A stretch of DNA of 64,000 nt from Allium sativum (GCA_030737875.1 CM060915.1:635068786-635132785); one strand, 5' to 3'; positions 1-11,336 are shown, numbered from the stretch's first letter. Made by a program: numbers and translations. Notes: a model not told the origin generated them from the sequence alone.

Positions 1-179
1 TATCTAGACCCAAAATGTAATGACTCTCACTTCTATTAAATAAAGGACTGGAGAGACTCTGCGCTCTTTTCTGGAAAGGTACAATGCGGCGATGGTGTCG
101 GTGGATCGACCAAAATTGTCCACCGTGCTTGTGGTTATTTATCCGACATCTTGGATAAGTTGGATTTTAAGATTTCTTT
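1..179 (+). pseudogene. Ty3/gypsy (Tat-like) gag fragment, upstream half
   Basis: A plus-strand reading frame starting near base 19 matches, residue for residue over most of its length, the minus-strand gag pseudogene at 46.2-46.8 kb of this window; both contain a TSIKxR..E.LRS.LER.N core followed by SVDRP. One in-frame TAA interrupts it near base 40. Gag is the structural protein that packages retrotransposon RNA. The frame is cut at 179 by the composite LTR element that begins at 180, and it resumes at 42186 after the TCTTT duplication. The 5' part of this gag and its LTR lie outside the window. The Tat assignment is inference from the style of the downstream G-H-x4-C-K-H-L motif. Confidence 0.75.
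175..179. repeat. Left target-site duplication TCTTT of composite LTR element
   Basis: TCTTT lies directly before the TGTAAC terminus at 180 and recurs as 42181-42185 directly after the GTTACA terminus at 42180. Five-base duplications are standard for LTR retrotransposon integration. The gag frame continues across the pair when the insert is ignored, which supports a single integration event. Confidence 0.85.
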
Positions 180-909
180 TGTAACGCCCCACCTCTAAAC
201 TCGCGTTATCCAAGGCCATTGTAAGCAACGATGTCAACTACCCCAAAGAATAAGGCTATTGAGGAGTGACCATATGTATATTAGCTTTGAACAAGTGTTA
301 AACGTATTGGATAATGTGCTTCTTCTTTTTAAAATCGCATGAGGAAATTCGACATATCTAAATCAAGTTCAAGTCTATAACACAGTGGCTATATATAATT
401 CGGAAAGCAATATAAAATACATAACAATAAAATCAGAGTCAGACATAAATATTCATATCACTAAGGCGGAAATAGATATGAATATAACAAAGAGTATAAA
501 TACAAGGTTAGTGGTCATAGTCGAACCACTATAAAACAAAAGAGTAGGTACAAGTTCTAGTCAAAAGAATATGTATACATGAAAAAAAAATCTAAGATAC
601 ATGTATAATCAAGAATTACAACTCTAATGTAGCTAGCAAAAACCAAAAGGTGGTCCATGCTAGAAGTCCAATATAAGCACTTGTAATACTCAGCATGACC
701 CGAGTATTATTTATAAGAATAAACAATAAACGGATCAGTATAGTTGTACTCATCATAATGAACTGAGATAGAAATAGAGATATAAACAGATAATGACATA
801 GGAGAAATAACAACAATAATCACTAATAAATGTGCAGCCTCGGAAATGTCCATAAAATATGTCCAAGAAAATATCAAAGCTATATAATAAATTATCACAC
901 TCTTAGCGA

Positions 910-1240
910 TTTACGAGAAATGGTGCCACCCATCAAGTCAACGCAATATAGATAACATGATATCAAAACATGACTAATCGCGAGAAATGATGTCACCCAT
1001 CAAGTCAACACGAAACATACAACTCGATTTCAACAAATGAATATTCATGAGAAATGATGTCTCCCATCGAGACTACATGAAAATATGAAATATTATATTG
1101 CGTATCTCGCCGATACGAAATGATCCGAAAAAAGTCAGGATGACCCGAAGGTCGGAATGATCCGAAGATCACCAGAACCTAAGTTCCTCGGGATGATCTG
1201 AAGATCGTCGATGTGGCCCGAAGGTCGGATTGATCAAAAT
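910..1240. repeat. Degenerate short tandem repeats inside LTR A
   Basis: Two adjoining series. The first has units of about 50-60 bp with the core GAGAAATGATGTCACCCATC (near 917, 981, 1049). The second has units of about 30-35 bp with the core GATCCGAAGATC and CCGAAGTTCC (about 1115-1235). Equivalent series are in LTR B (about 18120-18480) and LTR C (about 39720-40010), so they belong to the LTR itself and pre-date its copying. Confidence 0.6.
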
Positions 1241-1905
1241 TGACCAAGTTCAGTGTAAAATACACCAAGCTAGTAAATATAAGAGTTAAGCTACAGGTCT
1301 CATAACTAATTGCTCTGCATGAATATTTACGAACAAGTTGTATATTCCACTAAAAAACGAAACGATCATTGCGACGGTGTTCAATCAAACGAGTCCAGGA
1401 ATTAACCATCAAAGCAAACACAAGGGTTCATAGTCCTTGTTTTTACTAAGGCATTTAATTAGATTTCTCAACGAACGAGAAAAAGGTTTATGAAATCATA
1501 TACTAGTAGATCGTAAAACAATTTGGAAAATAACTTCATGTAATGAAGTAGAATTTGAAACCATTTAGTAAAATATTGGTATCTACTAATAATTTCAAAA
1601 CCCTTTTTTATAAAGTTTCGAAGTGGAAAATATCGTGTAATAGCGATTGATCAAAGAATTCACGTTTTAACTAACGTGAATTGAATTTCACGATAATCGA
1701 TTATAAATTCATTCACCACAAATCAACCGAAAATCCATTGAACTCAAAATTCAGGAATCTGTGAATTAGAGAAACTGAGTTACATAAAAAGCTGAAATAG
1801 GCCGAAATTTGGCTGGGAAAGAGCCTGGATGGACCTAAACTGTTGACCATGGTTTCCACCGGTCAATAGCAGAATAACAAGCATCAGACACCTGAGCATC
1901 CAGGA

Positions 1906-2290
1906 CAGACGTCTGAGCTGGCAGTCAACGGTTTTTTTATTTTTCCCGAGAGCTTGGATAGACGTCTGTCGCTTCGAGTCAGACGTCTGAGCTAAAGTAA
2001 TTAAATATTTTGCCTTTACAATGAAGGTTATGAAGGACTAATTGTGATGACTTATGACAATTTCTAAGTGTCAATAAGGCCCCTAAGGCTTGCCAACACA
2101 ACTTACAACACCAAATCCAATTCGGAGGAAGTTAGATAAAAAAAAATTCATAATAAAAGGAGCACAAAGCAAGATGTGCATTTTAGTACAGGCCAGTCGT
2201 CTGACCTAAAATCCTCAGACGTCTGATCTTACAGGGTAAGATTTCCCGAGAGTTCTGATAGACGTCTGATATATATGGTCAGATGTCTGA
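1906..2290. promoter_or_regulatory. Cluster of ACGT-core palindromes (CAGACGTCTG) in LTR A
   Basis: The perfect 10-bp palindrome CAGACGTCTG, or TAGACGTCTG with one change, occurs near 1906, 1960, 1980, 2216 and 2260. Decayed versions are near 2194 and 2281. LTRs B (20640-21020) and C (40700-41120) carry the same series. ACGT-core palindromes are the kind of site plant bZIP factors bind. A regulatory role here is inference from density and symmetry only. Confidence 0.35.
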
Positions 2291-3371
2291 GCTGAAGCCT
2301 AGGCAAATGTTTGCCTAGGCAAATTTTTGCCTAGGCAATGAATGTGCAATCGGTTTAGTCCAAGCATGGATCAATGGCGATAGGATATAACATTTTCTAA
2401 GTGAAAATGAAACCTCTATAACTCAAAACTCACATGCACAAACATACATACATGAGACTGCAATGATTTTTGGTTTTAAGTTCTAAAGAGAACATAACAT
2501 TAAACCAAAACAATCAAACGCGATGTAAACGAAATGTGAAGTCTTAGAACTTTCTAGTGCAAAAACGGAGCTTCAAGTATCTCCAAAACAACTCATAGCA
2601 TATGCATTCGATTGTGTGTACATTCTAAACAAGAAATTACAATTTAATGAAACTAAAATTAATGAACCAGAAAGTGTATAATTATATAACCAATTCGTAT
2701 GCGTATACACAAATCAAAATGAACCTAAATTACACTTTACAAGCCTCTAGGCATGTGGTATAGATGTGAGTTCATTAAAGAACTCACCTTTGCTTGCTAT
2801 AAACAAGAAATCATTTCAAAACTTAGCTCAATCAACCTCTCTTCCAAAATATCTTGCTAATCTCCAACCTAAGCTCATATAAATGGATTTCCTAAGAATT
2901 AGGTTTAGGAAATTTCAAAAATTAAAGAGGATTTGAGTTGGAGAAGATAAAGAGAAGGCTTACCTAAGCTTCTATTTGGATTTGCACAAGATTTCCTCTT
3001 GATTTGAATTCCTAATAGGAACTCTAGGTTTATGAATTCTTACTTCCCTTTCCACTCTCCATTTTATTTCTCTTGAAGGTTTGGAAATGAATAAAGAGGG
3101 AGTGGGCTAAGAGGGGTTATAGGGTAGGGGGTTAATAGGCTAGGTTAACTAACACAAGCCCCAACCAAAATCCCAAAGTTCACAAACTCTAAACATATTG
3201 ATGTTTATAATTTTTGAACACATAAACGGGATTTTGGACTCAATGGAAGTTGTTTTGAGTCCAAATTCATCTGTATGCAAATTGTGACTTTTTGGACCTA
3301 TATTCGATTAACGACGGTATATTTAAATAAAATATTTAAATATATTATCGTTAAATATGTGGGTTGTTACA

Positions 3372-3412
3372 GACCTCTCCCCTTAAAGGAATTACGTCCT
3401 CCCAATTACTTG
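3372..3412 (-). other. Purine tract and 3' tail next to LTR A
   Basis: Read on the minus strand this is a GAGGACG..ATT..TTTAAGGGGAGAGG stretch ending exactly at the LTR start TGTAAC. That is where the plus-strand primer (polypurine tract) of an LTR element sits. The same layout is next to LTR B (22084-22124) and, in better-preserved form, in NA-1 and NA-2. It fixes the orientation of the element as minus. Confidence 0.75.
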
Positions 3413-5039
3413 AGGAAAAACTCAATATAAATAAAAACCACGCATCAATAAGATCTATTTAAAGATAGATTAACTCAAAATTCACTTTCAAATAAAATTT
3501 TAACTTTGAGTTGTTAATTACTATATAACTTAAGTTTATATATGTATAATGTTCAAATAAAAGTCACGAACATATACGAGTAACTAACTTATTTAAGTCA
3601 TAAGTGGTTTTAATAAATTAGAATTTTCTTACTTAAATTCTATATATTCTAAGCCTCAGTTTCAATAATTATTTATATTTTAATCACGAACTACCTTATC
3701 GTGATTTTTCTTAAAATTTGTTTTAAACATATCTCAAAATCTACAAGATGAAATTTCAAATATTTTTATATCATTATTAAACTATAATCCAATAGATTCG
3801 GATAATTCTTATTTCAAAGAATTCTGACTTGTATTGGATCCTACACACTCATTTGAGCTTCAAATCGAAAATTACGAACTAACGTTACGCGATAAGCTCA
3901 TTTTAATTAAATTTAATTAATTCATTTAACGTTCAATAAGTTTATAAATTATAAACCTATTTTCTTATGTTTTCAATACAAACTAATTAAACATTCAAAT
4001 TCAACTTGGAAATATCGACGATCCAAAATCCTCGAAAATTCCAATCACATTTTTAGCTAGAAAATTTTATCCTTTATAAAATTTCTTAGAAGTATTCTAG
4101 CTTACAAGATTTTCTTATATTGAAAAGGATATTGACACGATGGTCATATATATCACATTCACAAGGATAAATGATCTCGTTGGGGAAATAAGATCAAGAA
4201 ATAAAAATCCCAGTTATAGACCCAAAATTAGAAATATTAGTTTGTACTTTAATATTTCAAAAATAAATAAAATTGGAACTTTTAGGTTTCCAATAAACCT
4301 GAAAAATCTTAAATTTGAAATATTAGCATGTCCTCTAATTTTTCAAGAACAACTTCTAAATTATGAAAACTTGATAAATTGTAGAAGTTGGAAGAGCTTC
4401 GTAAAACATGAAAACGTTGGTTTTCAAATTCACAAGAATATCACCAATAAGAATGAGGTCAAACCAATCGGGTAATGATCTAGAAAATTTTGGTTCATCA
4501 AGGTTAACGAAATAAACTAGGACATTTGTTAACCTCAATGACAAAACAAGCACAATAGTAATAGTTAGCGAAAACCAGTTGCTAAGTCAAATTGTGGAAA
4601 GACGTAAGCACAACTAGATTGAGCTACGAGATTGATAATCAATTCTAATCTCAATTACGCATTAAGATGGACATCCTAAAATGGGTGCAAAGGTTTTAGA
4701 AAATTCACATGTAATGTGAACCATAGAAATTCATTTTCCTTGATGACATTCTCATTATTATGAGAATTTTAGAAACACAAGGAAGTTAACGAATCTAAAT
4801 CAAAATCGTTAAGAACGATAGGAAACTGCATCATCGACAAGGGATGCCTAAGATGAATGATTCTTTTGGAATATAAAACATGGACCTCTATGTGATTAGG
4901 CCAATTCATTCAAAAAATCACCGCAAATCTCAATCAACCAAGAGAAAGAAATGGCAATCCCGAATCGAAAGTCACCAGTTCAATTAGTCTCTAACCTGGT
5001 GGAAGGATAAGCAACATTGTTCACCACAAAGTTGCAAAT

Positions 5040-5852
5040 CATCACATGGAACCTTTCGCCTTTCGACAAGGTGGTCCGATACTGCAAGGAGAATTAACTA
5101 AGCATTTCGTCTTAATATTAGGTGGCTTAGCACCATACGAAGTAGTTACATCCGAAGAATAGGTGGCCCCGCACCATACGAAGCGTAATTCCATCCGAAG
5201 ACGTGGTGGCTCCATACCGCAAAGGAAGTTGACTAAGCTTTTCAACTTGTGACGAGGTGGCTCTGTAGCTCACTAAGCATTTCGTCTAATCGACATGGTG
5301 GCTTCACACCCTAAAGAGAGTTGGCTAAGCTTTTCATCCTACGACTAGGTGGTTTCACACCTCACTAAGCTCTTCATCAAATCGATATGGTGGCTTCACA
5401 CCCCAAAGAGAATTGGCTTAGTTTTTCGTGCGTCGAGGTGGCTTCACACCTCACTAAGATTTTCCGTCTAATCGACGTGGTGGCTTCACACCCCAAAGGG
5501 AGTTAGCTAAGCATTTCGTCTTGTGACAAGGTGGCTTCACACCTCACTAAGCTTTTCGTCTAATCGACGTGGTGGCTTTACACCCCAAAGAGAGTCGACT
5601 AAGCATTTCGTCTCGCGACAAGGTGGCTTCACATCTCGCTAAGCTTTTCGTCTTACGACGAGGTGGCTTCACACCTCAAAGAGAGTTGGCTAAGATTTTC
5701 GTCTTGCGATAAGGTGGCTTCACACCTCATAAGCTTTTCGTCTAATCGACGTGGTCGCTTCACACCCAAAGAGAGTTAACTAAGCATTTCGTCGAGCGAC
5801 GAGGTGGCTTCATATGTCCCTAAGCTTTTCGTCTTACGAGGAGGTGGCTTCA
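5040..5852. repeat. Two-part ~91-bp tandem array, interior 1 left segment
   Basis: The repeating unit is a pair of related halves. One half is about 41 bp (core GAGGTGGCTTCACACCTC then ACTAAGCTTTTCGTC). The other is about 50 bp (core GTGGTGGCTTCACACCCC then AAAGAGAGTTGGCTAAGC). Roughly nine composite units are seen, some degraded at the left edge. The array continues after the NA-1 insertion at 16555-16790 and has a counterpart in interior 2. Both later insertions into the interiors fell within it. Confidence 0.8.
5848..5852. repeat. Left target-site duplication CTTCA of NA-1
   Basis: CTTCA precedes the LTR terminus at 5853 and is repeated at 16550-16554 after the terminus at 16549. The array unit GGTGGCTTCACACCTC is restored when the insert is removed. 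Confidence 0.85.
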
Positions 5853-6362
5853 TGTAACGACCCAGATTTGTGATTGATTTAATTGAAATATTTAATATAG
5901 TTTTAAATATTGAGTTGATATTTTAAATCAATTTTTATATTGAGTTATCAAATTAATATTGAATATATTAAATTATCGTAATATGAAAAATAGTTCAATT
6001 GGAGATTTTAAACTAAATTGAAAACAATTTAGATAATTTATAGAAATTCAATTCAAAGGGATCGATAATTTATTATCGAAGAATTTATTTGTTTGAATTT
6101 AAATTATTTTGGTTATTATATATATACACGTTGAAATTAAATATCAAAATATATTTAGTTAGTTCAGAATAGTGTTACACTGTTGAAACAACAGTGGTTA
6201 CGTTAAAATAGCGGTTCGTAGTTTAAATTAATGAACCCCGAATTATATTATTTTAAAAATAAGTGGATAAGCACTACGTCAAATCAAGTTAATTAATCTA
6301 CCTCTGATAAACATTTCCCAGTAAACACCTACGTTGTTTCCTTAGCAGTAAGTCTTCATCCT

Positions 6363-6370
6363 TATAAATA
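6363..6370 (+). promoter_or_regulatory. TATA box of NA-1 5' LTR
   Basis: TATAAATA about 510 bp into the LTR, followed about 35 bp later by a pyrimidine-rich run typical of an LTR transcript start. The same box sits at 11900-11907 in the 3' LTR. No other TATA of this quality precedes the GC-rich block. Confidence 0.55.
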
Positions 6371-7867
6371 AACTGCGTTCCTTCTTCCTTTTGGCTATTT
6401 CCTCTTCTGTATTCAATCCAAAGCTTCAGTAAACAGAAATAAAATGGCCATCCTTTTCAACTGCGAATCCTCCTTGTTCTGAAATCAAATAAGCCGTGAT
6501 ACTCTAATCTCCTAACTTATTTCGTTCAACCTCAAAGAACGGAAATCAAAGCTTCAAGAGCCTCAAATTTGAGATTAGCCGCACCTAACTTCGATCGTTC
6601 AAGGGCTTCGTGATTTCCCAGGTTTTGTGTGATGGATTTTGGGGGCGCGATGTTTTTTCCCTGAAGCTCGACACAACAGATGGCGAAATCAAATTGAATC
6701 AAAAGCTGGGTGCGATGCAGGGTACTGGAACTAGGGTTTTTATCGACAACCGAGAGCTTGGGTTATTGTTGTTGAAGAGAGCTCCAATGGTCAGGTATGG
6801 TTGTTCTCTTCATTGAACGATGCGACGTTGGGGTTGAAGTCTGGAAATTAGGGCACGAGGTTCACTGAGGAGCGACGGTCAGTAGGTGGAGCGTGCGATT
6901 TCTAGTGGTGACAACAGTGAACTTCAGGGTTGAAGGTGAGCTAACGGGTGGCGCGTTGACCAATGTTAATGGAAGTCGGTGTTTGCTGTATCGGGAGGGA
7001 CGTCTTGATACTATTGAAACATTTGGGTTCTGCTAGCTATAAATGATGATAAAGAAGTAAGGTAATTTACTTGATTTATTTAGTTAATTAAAACAGGTAA
7101 TTTAATAACTAAGTACTTAAATTTGTTAACCAAGTTTAAAATCGTTCATACGATATTAGATTGGATCAAAGCAAGACAATGAAATTGGATTTTTGTGGTT
7201 TGAAGAAGGAAGAAGATAATCACAGCAGATTAAGGTAATTTAAAAATTTGTTTAGTTAATGTTCTCCTTATTTAATTTTAATTAGTTTAAAATTATATCA
7301 AAACTTACATAAATCATAAATGAATTCATATGAGGTCCAAAAATCATGGAGTTGGACAAATGAGATTTGTAGTTGAAGGAAAAACTACGGGTTCAAGTCG
7401 ATTCAATATTTTTCCGAAGCCGGGTTAAATAGAGAAACAGAAAATGGATCGCAATTAAAATAAGGTGAGTAAATCTCACCCACCTTATTAGAATTTATTT
7501 TTATCCATTAAAAATAATTGTCTGTGCTTGTTTGGATGCTTCCTGACTGTTTCAAATATATACTAGTTATTTTGGATTGACTATTATATATATATATATA
7601 TATTGGGTTGATGGTTGGATTTCCCACAGTATCATTAGCGGATGCCCGCGGTACCATTAGCAGATGATTACCCTATGTGTCCCACGCTATGATAGTGGAT
7701 GACCTTCATACCGCGATATCCTGCCTCGAAGCAGGATGGGTATTATTTATGGTTGAATTGATATTGGGCTTTGAATAAGTGAATTCGATTTGAAAATTTA
7801 TATTCGAAATCGAAAAGGAAATTAGAATTGAAATTGAAATTCAATTTGGTTATGAGCAAGTTAAATA

Positions 7868-7898
7868 CTTTGTTTGAACATGTTATGTTCAAACAAAG
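7868..7898. other. Perfect 14-bp-arm hairpin in NA-1 5' LTR
   Basis: CTTTGTTTGAACAT and its exact reverse complement are separated by only GTT. The identical structure is at 14069-14099 in the other LTR. It could form a stem-loop in RNA or a cruciform in DNA. Its function is unknown. Confidence 0.7.
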
Positions 7899-8835
7899 AA
7901 GTGAAATAAGCAAAATAGCTAATTAAAGAATAAATGAGCGAAACTGAATTCAAATGATTGGATTGAGTTGAATTGAATTGGAAACAGGTGAGGTTTTATG
8001 CGCCGAATCGGCAAGCTGCTTGGCTTTTTCTTTTTCTTTTTGATTGGAGAGGCCTGTGTGGCAGTTTGGGGATTTTCCCAATGCTCTCGGTACAAAGGAG
8101 GTTATGGCGAAATTTTCCGGAAATTTAGGGAGTTGGAATATTTTTAAGAAATTTTGATAATTAGAAATCAATGTATCGATATATATAGAATTCCATAAGG
8201 AAACGAAATAAAAATAGTATATTATTAACAAAAAGAAAATCTGAGAATTTAAATCGAGTAAGGGTAGAAAAAGGAAAGTATATATGTTGTAGAAATGGAA
8301 AATTGGTTTAATATAGTGTTGATTATTCAAATTAGCAGTCTTGTCTGTTTTGAAGTTAATAATATTTTCGGTCAAGGTCTGAGAGGTAATAATACCACAA
8401 CTCGATTGATTTCATTATTAGCTGATAAATAGCAAGATTCAGTATCGAAGAGAAATGTTTAAAGAGATTTAGTCGAATGTAGTATTTTGGGTTGTTGTAA
8501 TGATGTTTTACATAACATTTGTTTTAACCCAAAATAAGTAGAATTTTGGAAATATAATAATAAACATTTCCTAAGTCTAAAAATGAACTGGCGTGAAAGA
8601 GATAAGTAAGTGGAAGGTTCTCCAATTTTAAATAGAAGATATTTTCTAAATATAGAAAATAAAAGAAGTTGATATTTGGTAATGTTTTCCAAACAGCGTA
8701 AGAGACCAAGATGATTATTGAAAATATTTGGCTAACAAATATTGATAAGGAAATGCAGTAGTGATTTAATTAATGAATGAAATATTTATTAATGGCCCAG
8801 TGATTGTTTGATGTTTTGAATGGATGTTAGTTTTT

Positions 8836-8865
8836 CTTCAATAGTTAAATAACCGACTATCGAAG
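8836..8865. other. Conserved hairpin at edge of shared LTR block (NA-1 5' LTR)
   Basis: The arms CTTCAATAGT and ACTATCGAAG flank a 10-nt loop. The 3' LTR copy (15124-15153) is perfectly paired (CTTCGATAGT/ACTATCGAAG). The NA-2 LTRs hold the same hairpin at 27569-27598 and 33448-33477 in the opposite orientation, although the surrounding sequence has diverged considerably. Confidence 0.6.
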
Positions 8866-10260
8866 TGTTTGCCAATATCATTGCCATTATGGAGAGACCG
8901 GTTGGATTATTATCCGTGAACCACTATGTATTGGCAGTAGCGTTGCGAATCAGATTATATGAAGATAATCGAAGACGGAGTAAAGTGCAAGGGCTTTTTC
9001 TATCAATAGAAATTGTGCCTTCGGTTTCGTTCAGTCCTAGAACGAACGTATATGGACGGATGTCTGACAAAGTATTTCCAATGATTGAATATGTTGATCT
9101 GTACAAATATATATGGTGGCAACGGGTTTATTCCCTTAGCATAACATCCAGAATATTTTTGCAAATCAATTAGTGATTAACAGATCTGACGATGTGGCAT
9201 TCAAAGTGATTGTGCTATCAATGAATAGAAAGTAATCGTAGCCTTAAGCCTCAACAAATGGGGAAATGACAAAAATCGGGCAGGCAACATGGCTATATGG
9301 GTCGCTCCCATCAGGGTGTATTATCACCTATCTAGAGATTCATTTAGTTCCTTATTCTATTCGATGTTGTCCCATTCGGGAAACGATTGCTGATCCCAAC
9401 CGTTGGTGACATACATTCGATACACTCAAGCGAAATGAGTGGTCGGTCATGTGTGGGCCGGGTTACAAGAAGTTATTGTTGAACCCAGTGTATTCCTCTC
9501 TAGAGATACACTATCGGAAGGTGGTTCCATACCTTGTCATGTTGGAAATCCAATCTCCAATAAGCACCTTGAGGTTTTTGATTTTATATTATATATGGAG
9601 TGTGAGATGCAAGGGTTCCACTAGATTCTATTTATTTGATTAGACATTATTATAATATCACTGGATTTTTGTATCAAAGTGTTTTGGTTATAGTAAGGTA
9701 AGAACCGTCCATGTTTATGTGTGGCTGGTCTTACTATTATCATTTCTTTAGAAAGGATTTTTAAAGTTAAACAAATGGTTGGAATTTACTCACACCAGTC
9801 CCATGACTGACCCATAGTTTATTTTGTTTGTTTTCCCTAAACTCTTGGGTGCCCAAATTTGTATGGGAAGTCAAGTAGTTGGGATTTTTCAGATTCACTT
9901 GGAAGAGCTGGAAGCAGGAGGCTTCACCAGTTAGCTATAGACTATCATATATTCCGCTGTGAACCATGTTTGTATCTGGAAACAGGTGTTTATAACTGTT
10001 CCAGGAATAACTGTTGTGCTCTGATGATGGTATGTATATAAAGTTACCGATTTGTATTTCAAAAGTTATGCTATATAATATATTTTATTCGTTCCGCTCT
10101 AAGATTTGTCTTCTTTGTTTTCTTCTATTCTAGTATTTCTTTCTTTCTATTTCTCGTCCTCTAACTTCTTTCTAATAATGATTCGTATTTCTGTGCAATT
10201 TGGGTTGGACGTGTGGTGTTATTAGTCAACTCAGATAGTACGGATTTGCGGGTCGTTACA

Positions 10261-10284
10261 GTTGGTATCAGAGCTTAGGTTGAG
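10261..10284 (+). other. Primer-binding site (tRNA-iMet type) of NA-1
   Basis: The sequence TTGGTATCAGAGC starts two bases after the LTR end CGTTACA. It complements the 3' end of plant initiator methionine tRNA (TGGTATCAGAGC, established knowledge), the usual primer for first-strand synthesis in Ty3/gypsy chromoviruses and many copia elements. Confidence 0.85.
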
Positions 10285-10889
10285 AAAATACCTAGGCTTT
10301 GGTGGGATGTGCTCATTAGAGATAGGGTCAGTTGTACCCTAGAGTGAGTTGAGTGTATATATATACGAGAGCGCGTATTTGTAAATTGATATAAAAATTG
10401 TTTTATATTGTGTTGGCTAGTCTATTGAGCGGTTTATGAATTCCGATCGAATCGTGGGACGCCACGACGTCGATAAGAATTTGTAAATACTTGAACAGAA
10501 TATTGAACATGATATTGTTTTCAAATGGGTAAATGAAATAATTTTACCCAAAATTTTATACAAATTGAATAATTTTTTTGAAATTATTATAATATATGGA
10601 TGTGTTGGATGTTAAAATTATAATCAAATGGGATTATAAAATTGGAAGGTTTATATATAACGAAAATAAATTTTGTATATGAATAATATATACAAATGAG
10701 CTGAACTGAAATCGAATTCAGAATTTGAATTAAGAATTTAAAATTATGGGTGTGAAAAAAATATTTTCGAAGTATATTAAAAGAATATAGCTTTGTTTTG
10801 AAAAGACCGTTTGAATAAAAATCATATTTGAATGAATTTTGAAATATATAAAGCACTGAACTCACTTCAGTGGCTGGAAAATAATTCTG

Positions 10890-11012
10890 ATGATGACTGC
10901 AGCTTCATCGGTGTTCATTTTCGAGTTAATAGTGATGAATGGCTACCTTAGAAAAGTTTTTGATGGAATTTGTTTAAAAGAAAACAAGTGGTTTGAAATT
11001 CAAATATTTTGA
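10890..11012 (+). CDS. Conserved short reading frame in NA-1 interior (possible gag-start relic)
   Basis: A 40-codon frame begins MMTAASSVFIFEL, follows a conserved stretch containing GGCTGGAAAATA, and ends TGA. NA-2 has the same 13 residues (31366-31407, minus) with several silent differences and then a stop. Position and conservation suggest the remnant start of gag or a leader peptide. The protein is not one I recognise and translation is unproven. It is equally possible that the RNA sequence (for example a packaging signal overlapping the start codon) is what is conserved. Confidence 0.35.
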   Translation: MMTAASSVFIFELIVMNGYLRKVFDGICLKENKWFEIQIF

Positions 11013-11336
11013 ATTTGAAAAGATTATAAATATATGTACATGTTTAAGTGATTCCAAAAGGATTTGAAATGAAAACCCTGAGATTTGGGTTCTGGAATTG
11101 GAATCTAACTTAAGCTAGTTAAATGGGTCGAAGTGAATCAATTGACTAGAATTAATTTGAATAGGTCTAATAGAATATAGATTGGATATAAATGGATTGA
11201 TCATAGATCAATCAAATTAAAATAAGGAAGACCCAAAGTTTTGAGGGAATTAAATTTGTTGAAATATGAGGAGTTGAGTGTCAACATAAGTGAGATTTTG
11301 AAAAGTAATGGATTTGTACCATTTTTCCTACCTTAG

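Larger units (their letters stand above)
180..3371 (-). repeat. LTR A (3' LTR) of composite element
   Basis: 3192 bp, starting TGTAACGCCCCACC and ending GGGTTGTTACA on the plus strand. It aligns along its length with LTR B (minus its hAT insert) and LTR C. It includes short repeats built on GAGAAATGATGTC (about 910-1090) and on ATGATCCGAAGATC (about 1115-1235). It also has a cluster of the palindrome CAGACGTCTG (1906-2290) and a GCCTAGGCAAA repeat with three units at 2297-2340, where B and C have two. No ORF is supported. The minus orientation is inferred from the purine-tract tail directly to its right. Confidence 0.85.
3372..5852 (-). mobile_element. Interior 1 of composite element, left part (non-coding)
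   Basis: This part of the interior aligns with 22084-24380 of interior 2. It is AT-rich with many stops in all frames, and no gag, protease, RT, RNase H or integrase motif is seen. Short open frames at 4140-4475 (plus) and 4356-4553 (minus) exist. The minus one recurs at 23067-23255 but differs at roughly one residue in five, which suggests it is not maintained. From about 5040 rightward it becomes a tandem array. It is interrupted at 5852 by NA-1 and resumes at 16555. Confidence 0.7.
5853..10260 (+). repeat. 5' LTR of NA-1
   Basis: 4408 bp, with ends TGTAACGACCC and GGGTCGTTACA. It aligns with the 3' LTR at 11374-16549 but lacks about 680 bp and about 85 bp present there. A TATA box lies near 6363, followed by a GC-richer transcribed-looking block (about 6580-7000), a 31-nt hairpin (7868-7898), a conserved hairpin (8836-8865) and blocks shared with the NA-2 LTR (about 8865-9240, 9360-9630, 9780-10030). 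Open frames at 6610-6816, 8865-9173 and 9439-9643 are not supported as genes, because NA-2 does not keep them open. Confidence 0.88.

Noticed and set aside
5040..5852. Possible CRISPR-like array
   Set aside because: Units are contiguous and degenerate with no unique spacers, and the setting is a plant retroelement.
6610..6816. Frame in the GC-rich leader of the NA-1 LTR (also 12162-12353)
   Set aside because: Short, different start in each LTR, no family motif. It fits an untranslated leader.
8865..9173. 102-codon frame present in both NA-1 LTRs (also 15153-15461)
   Set aside because: It is open only because the two LTRs are copies of one sequence. The related NA-2 block has frameshifts in all frames and no known domain matches.
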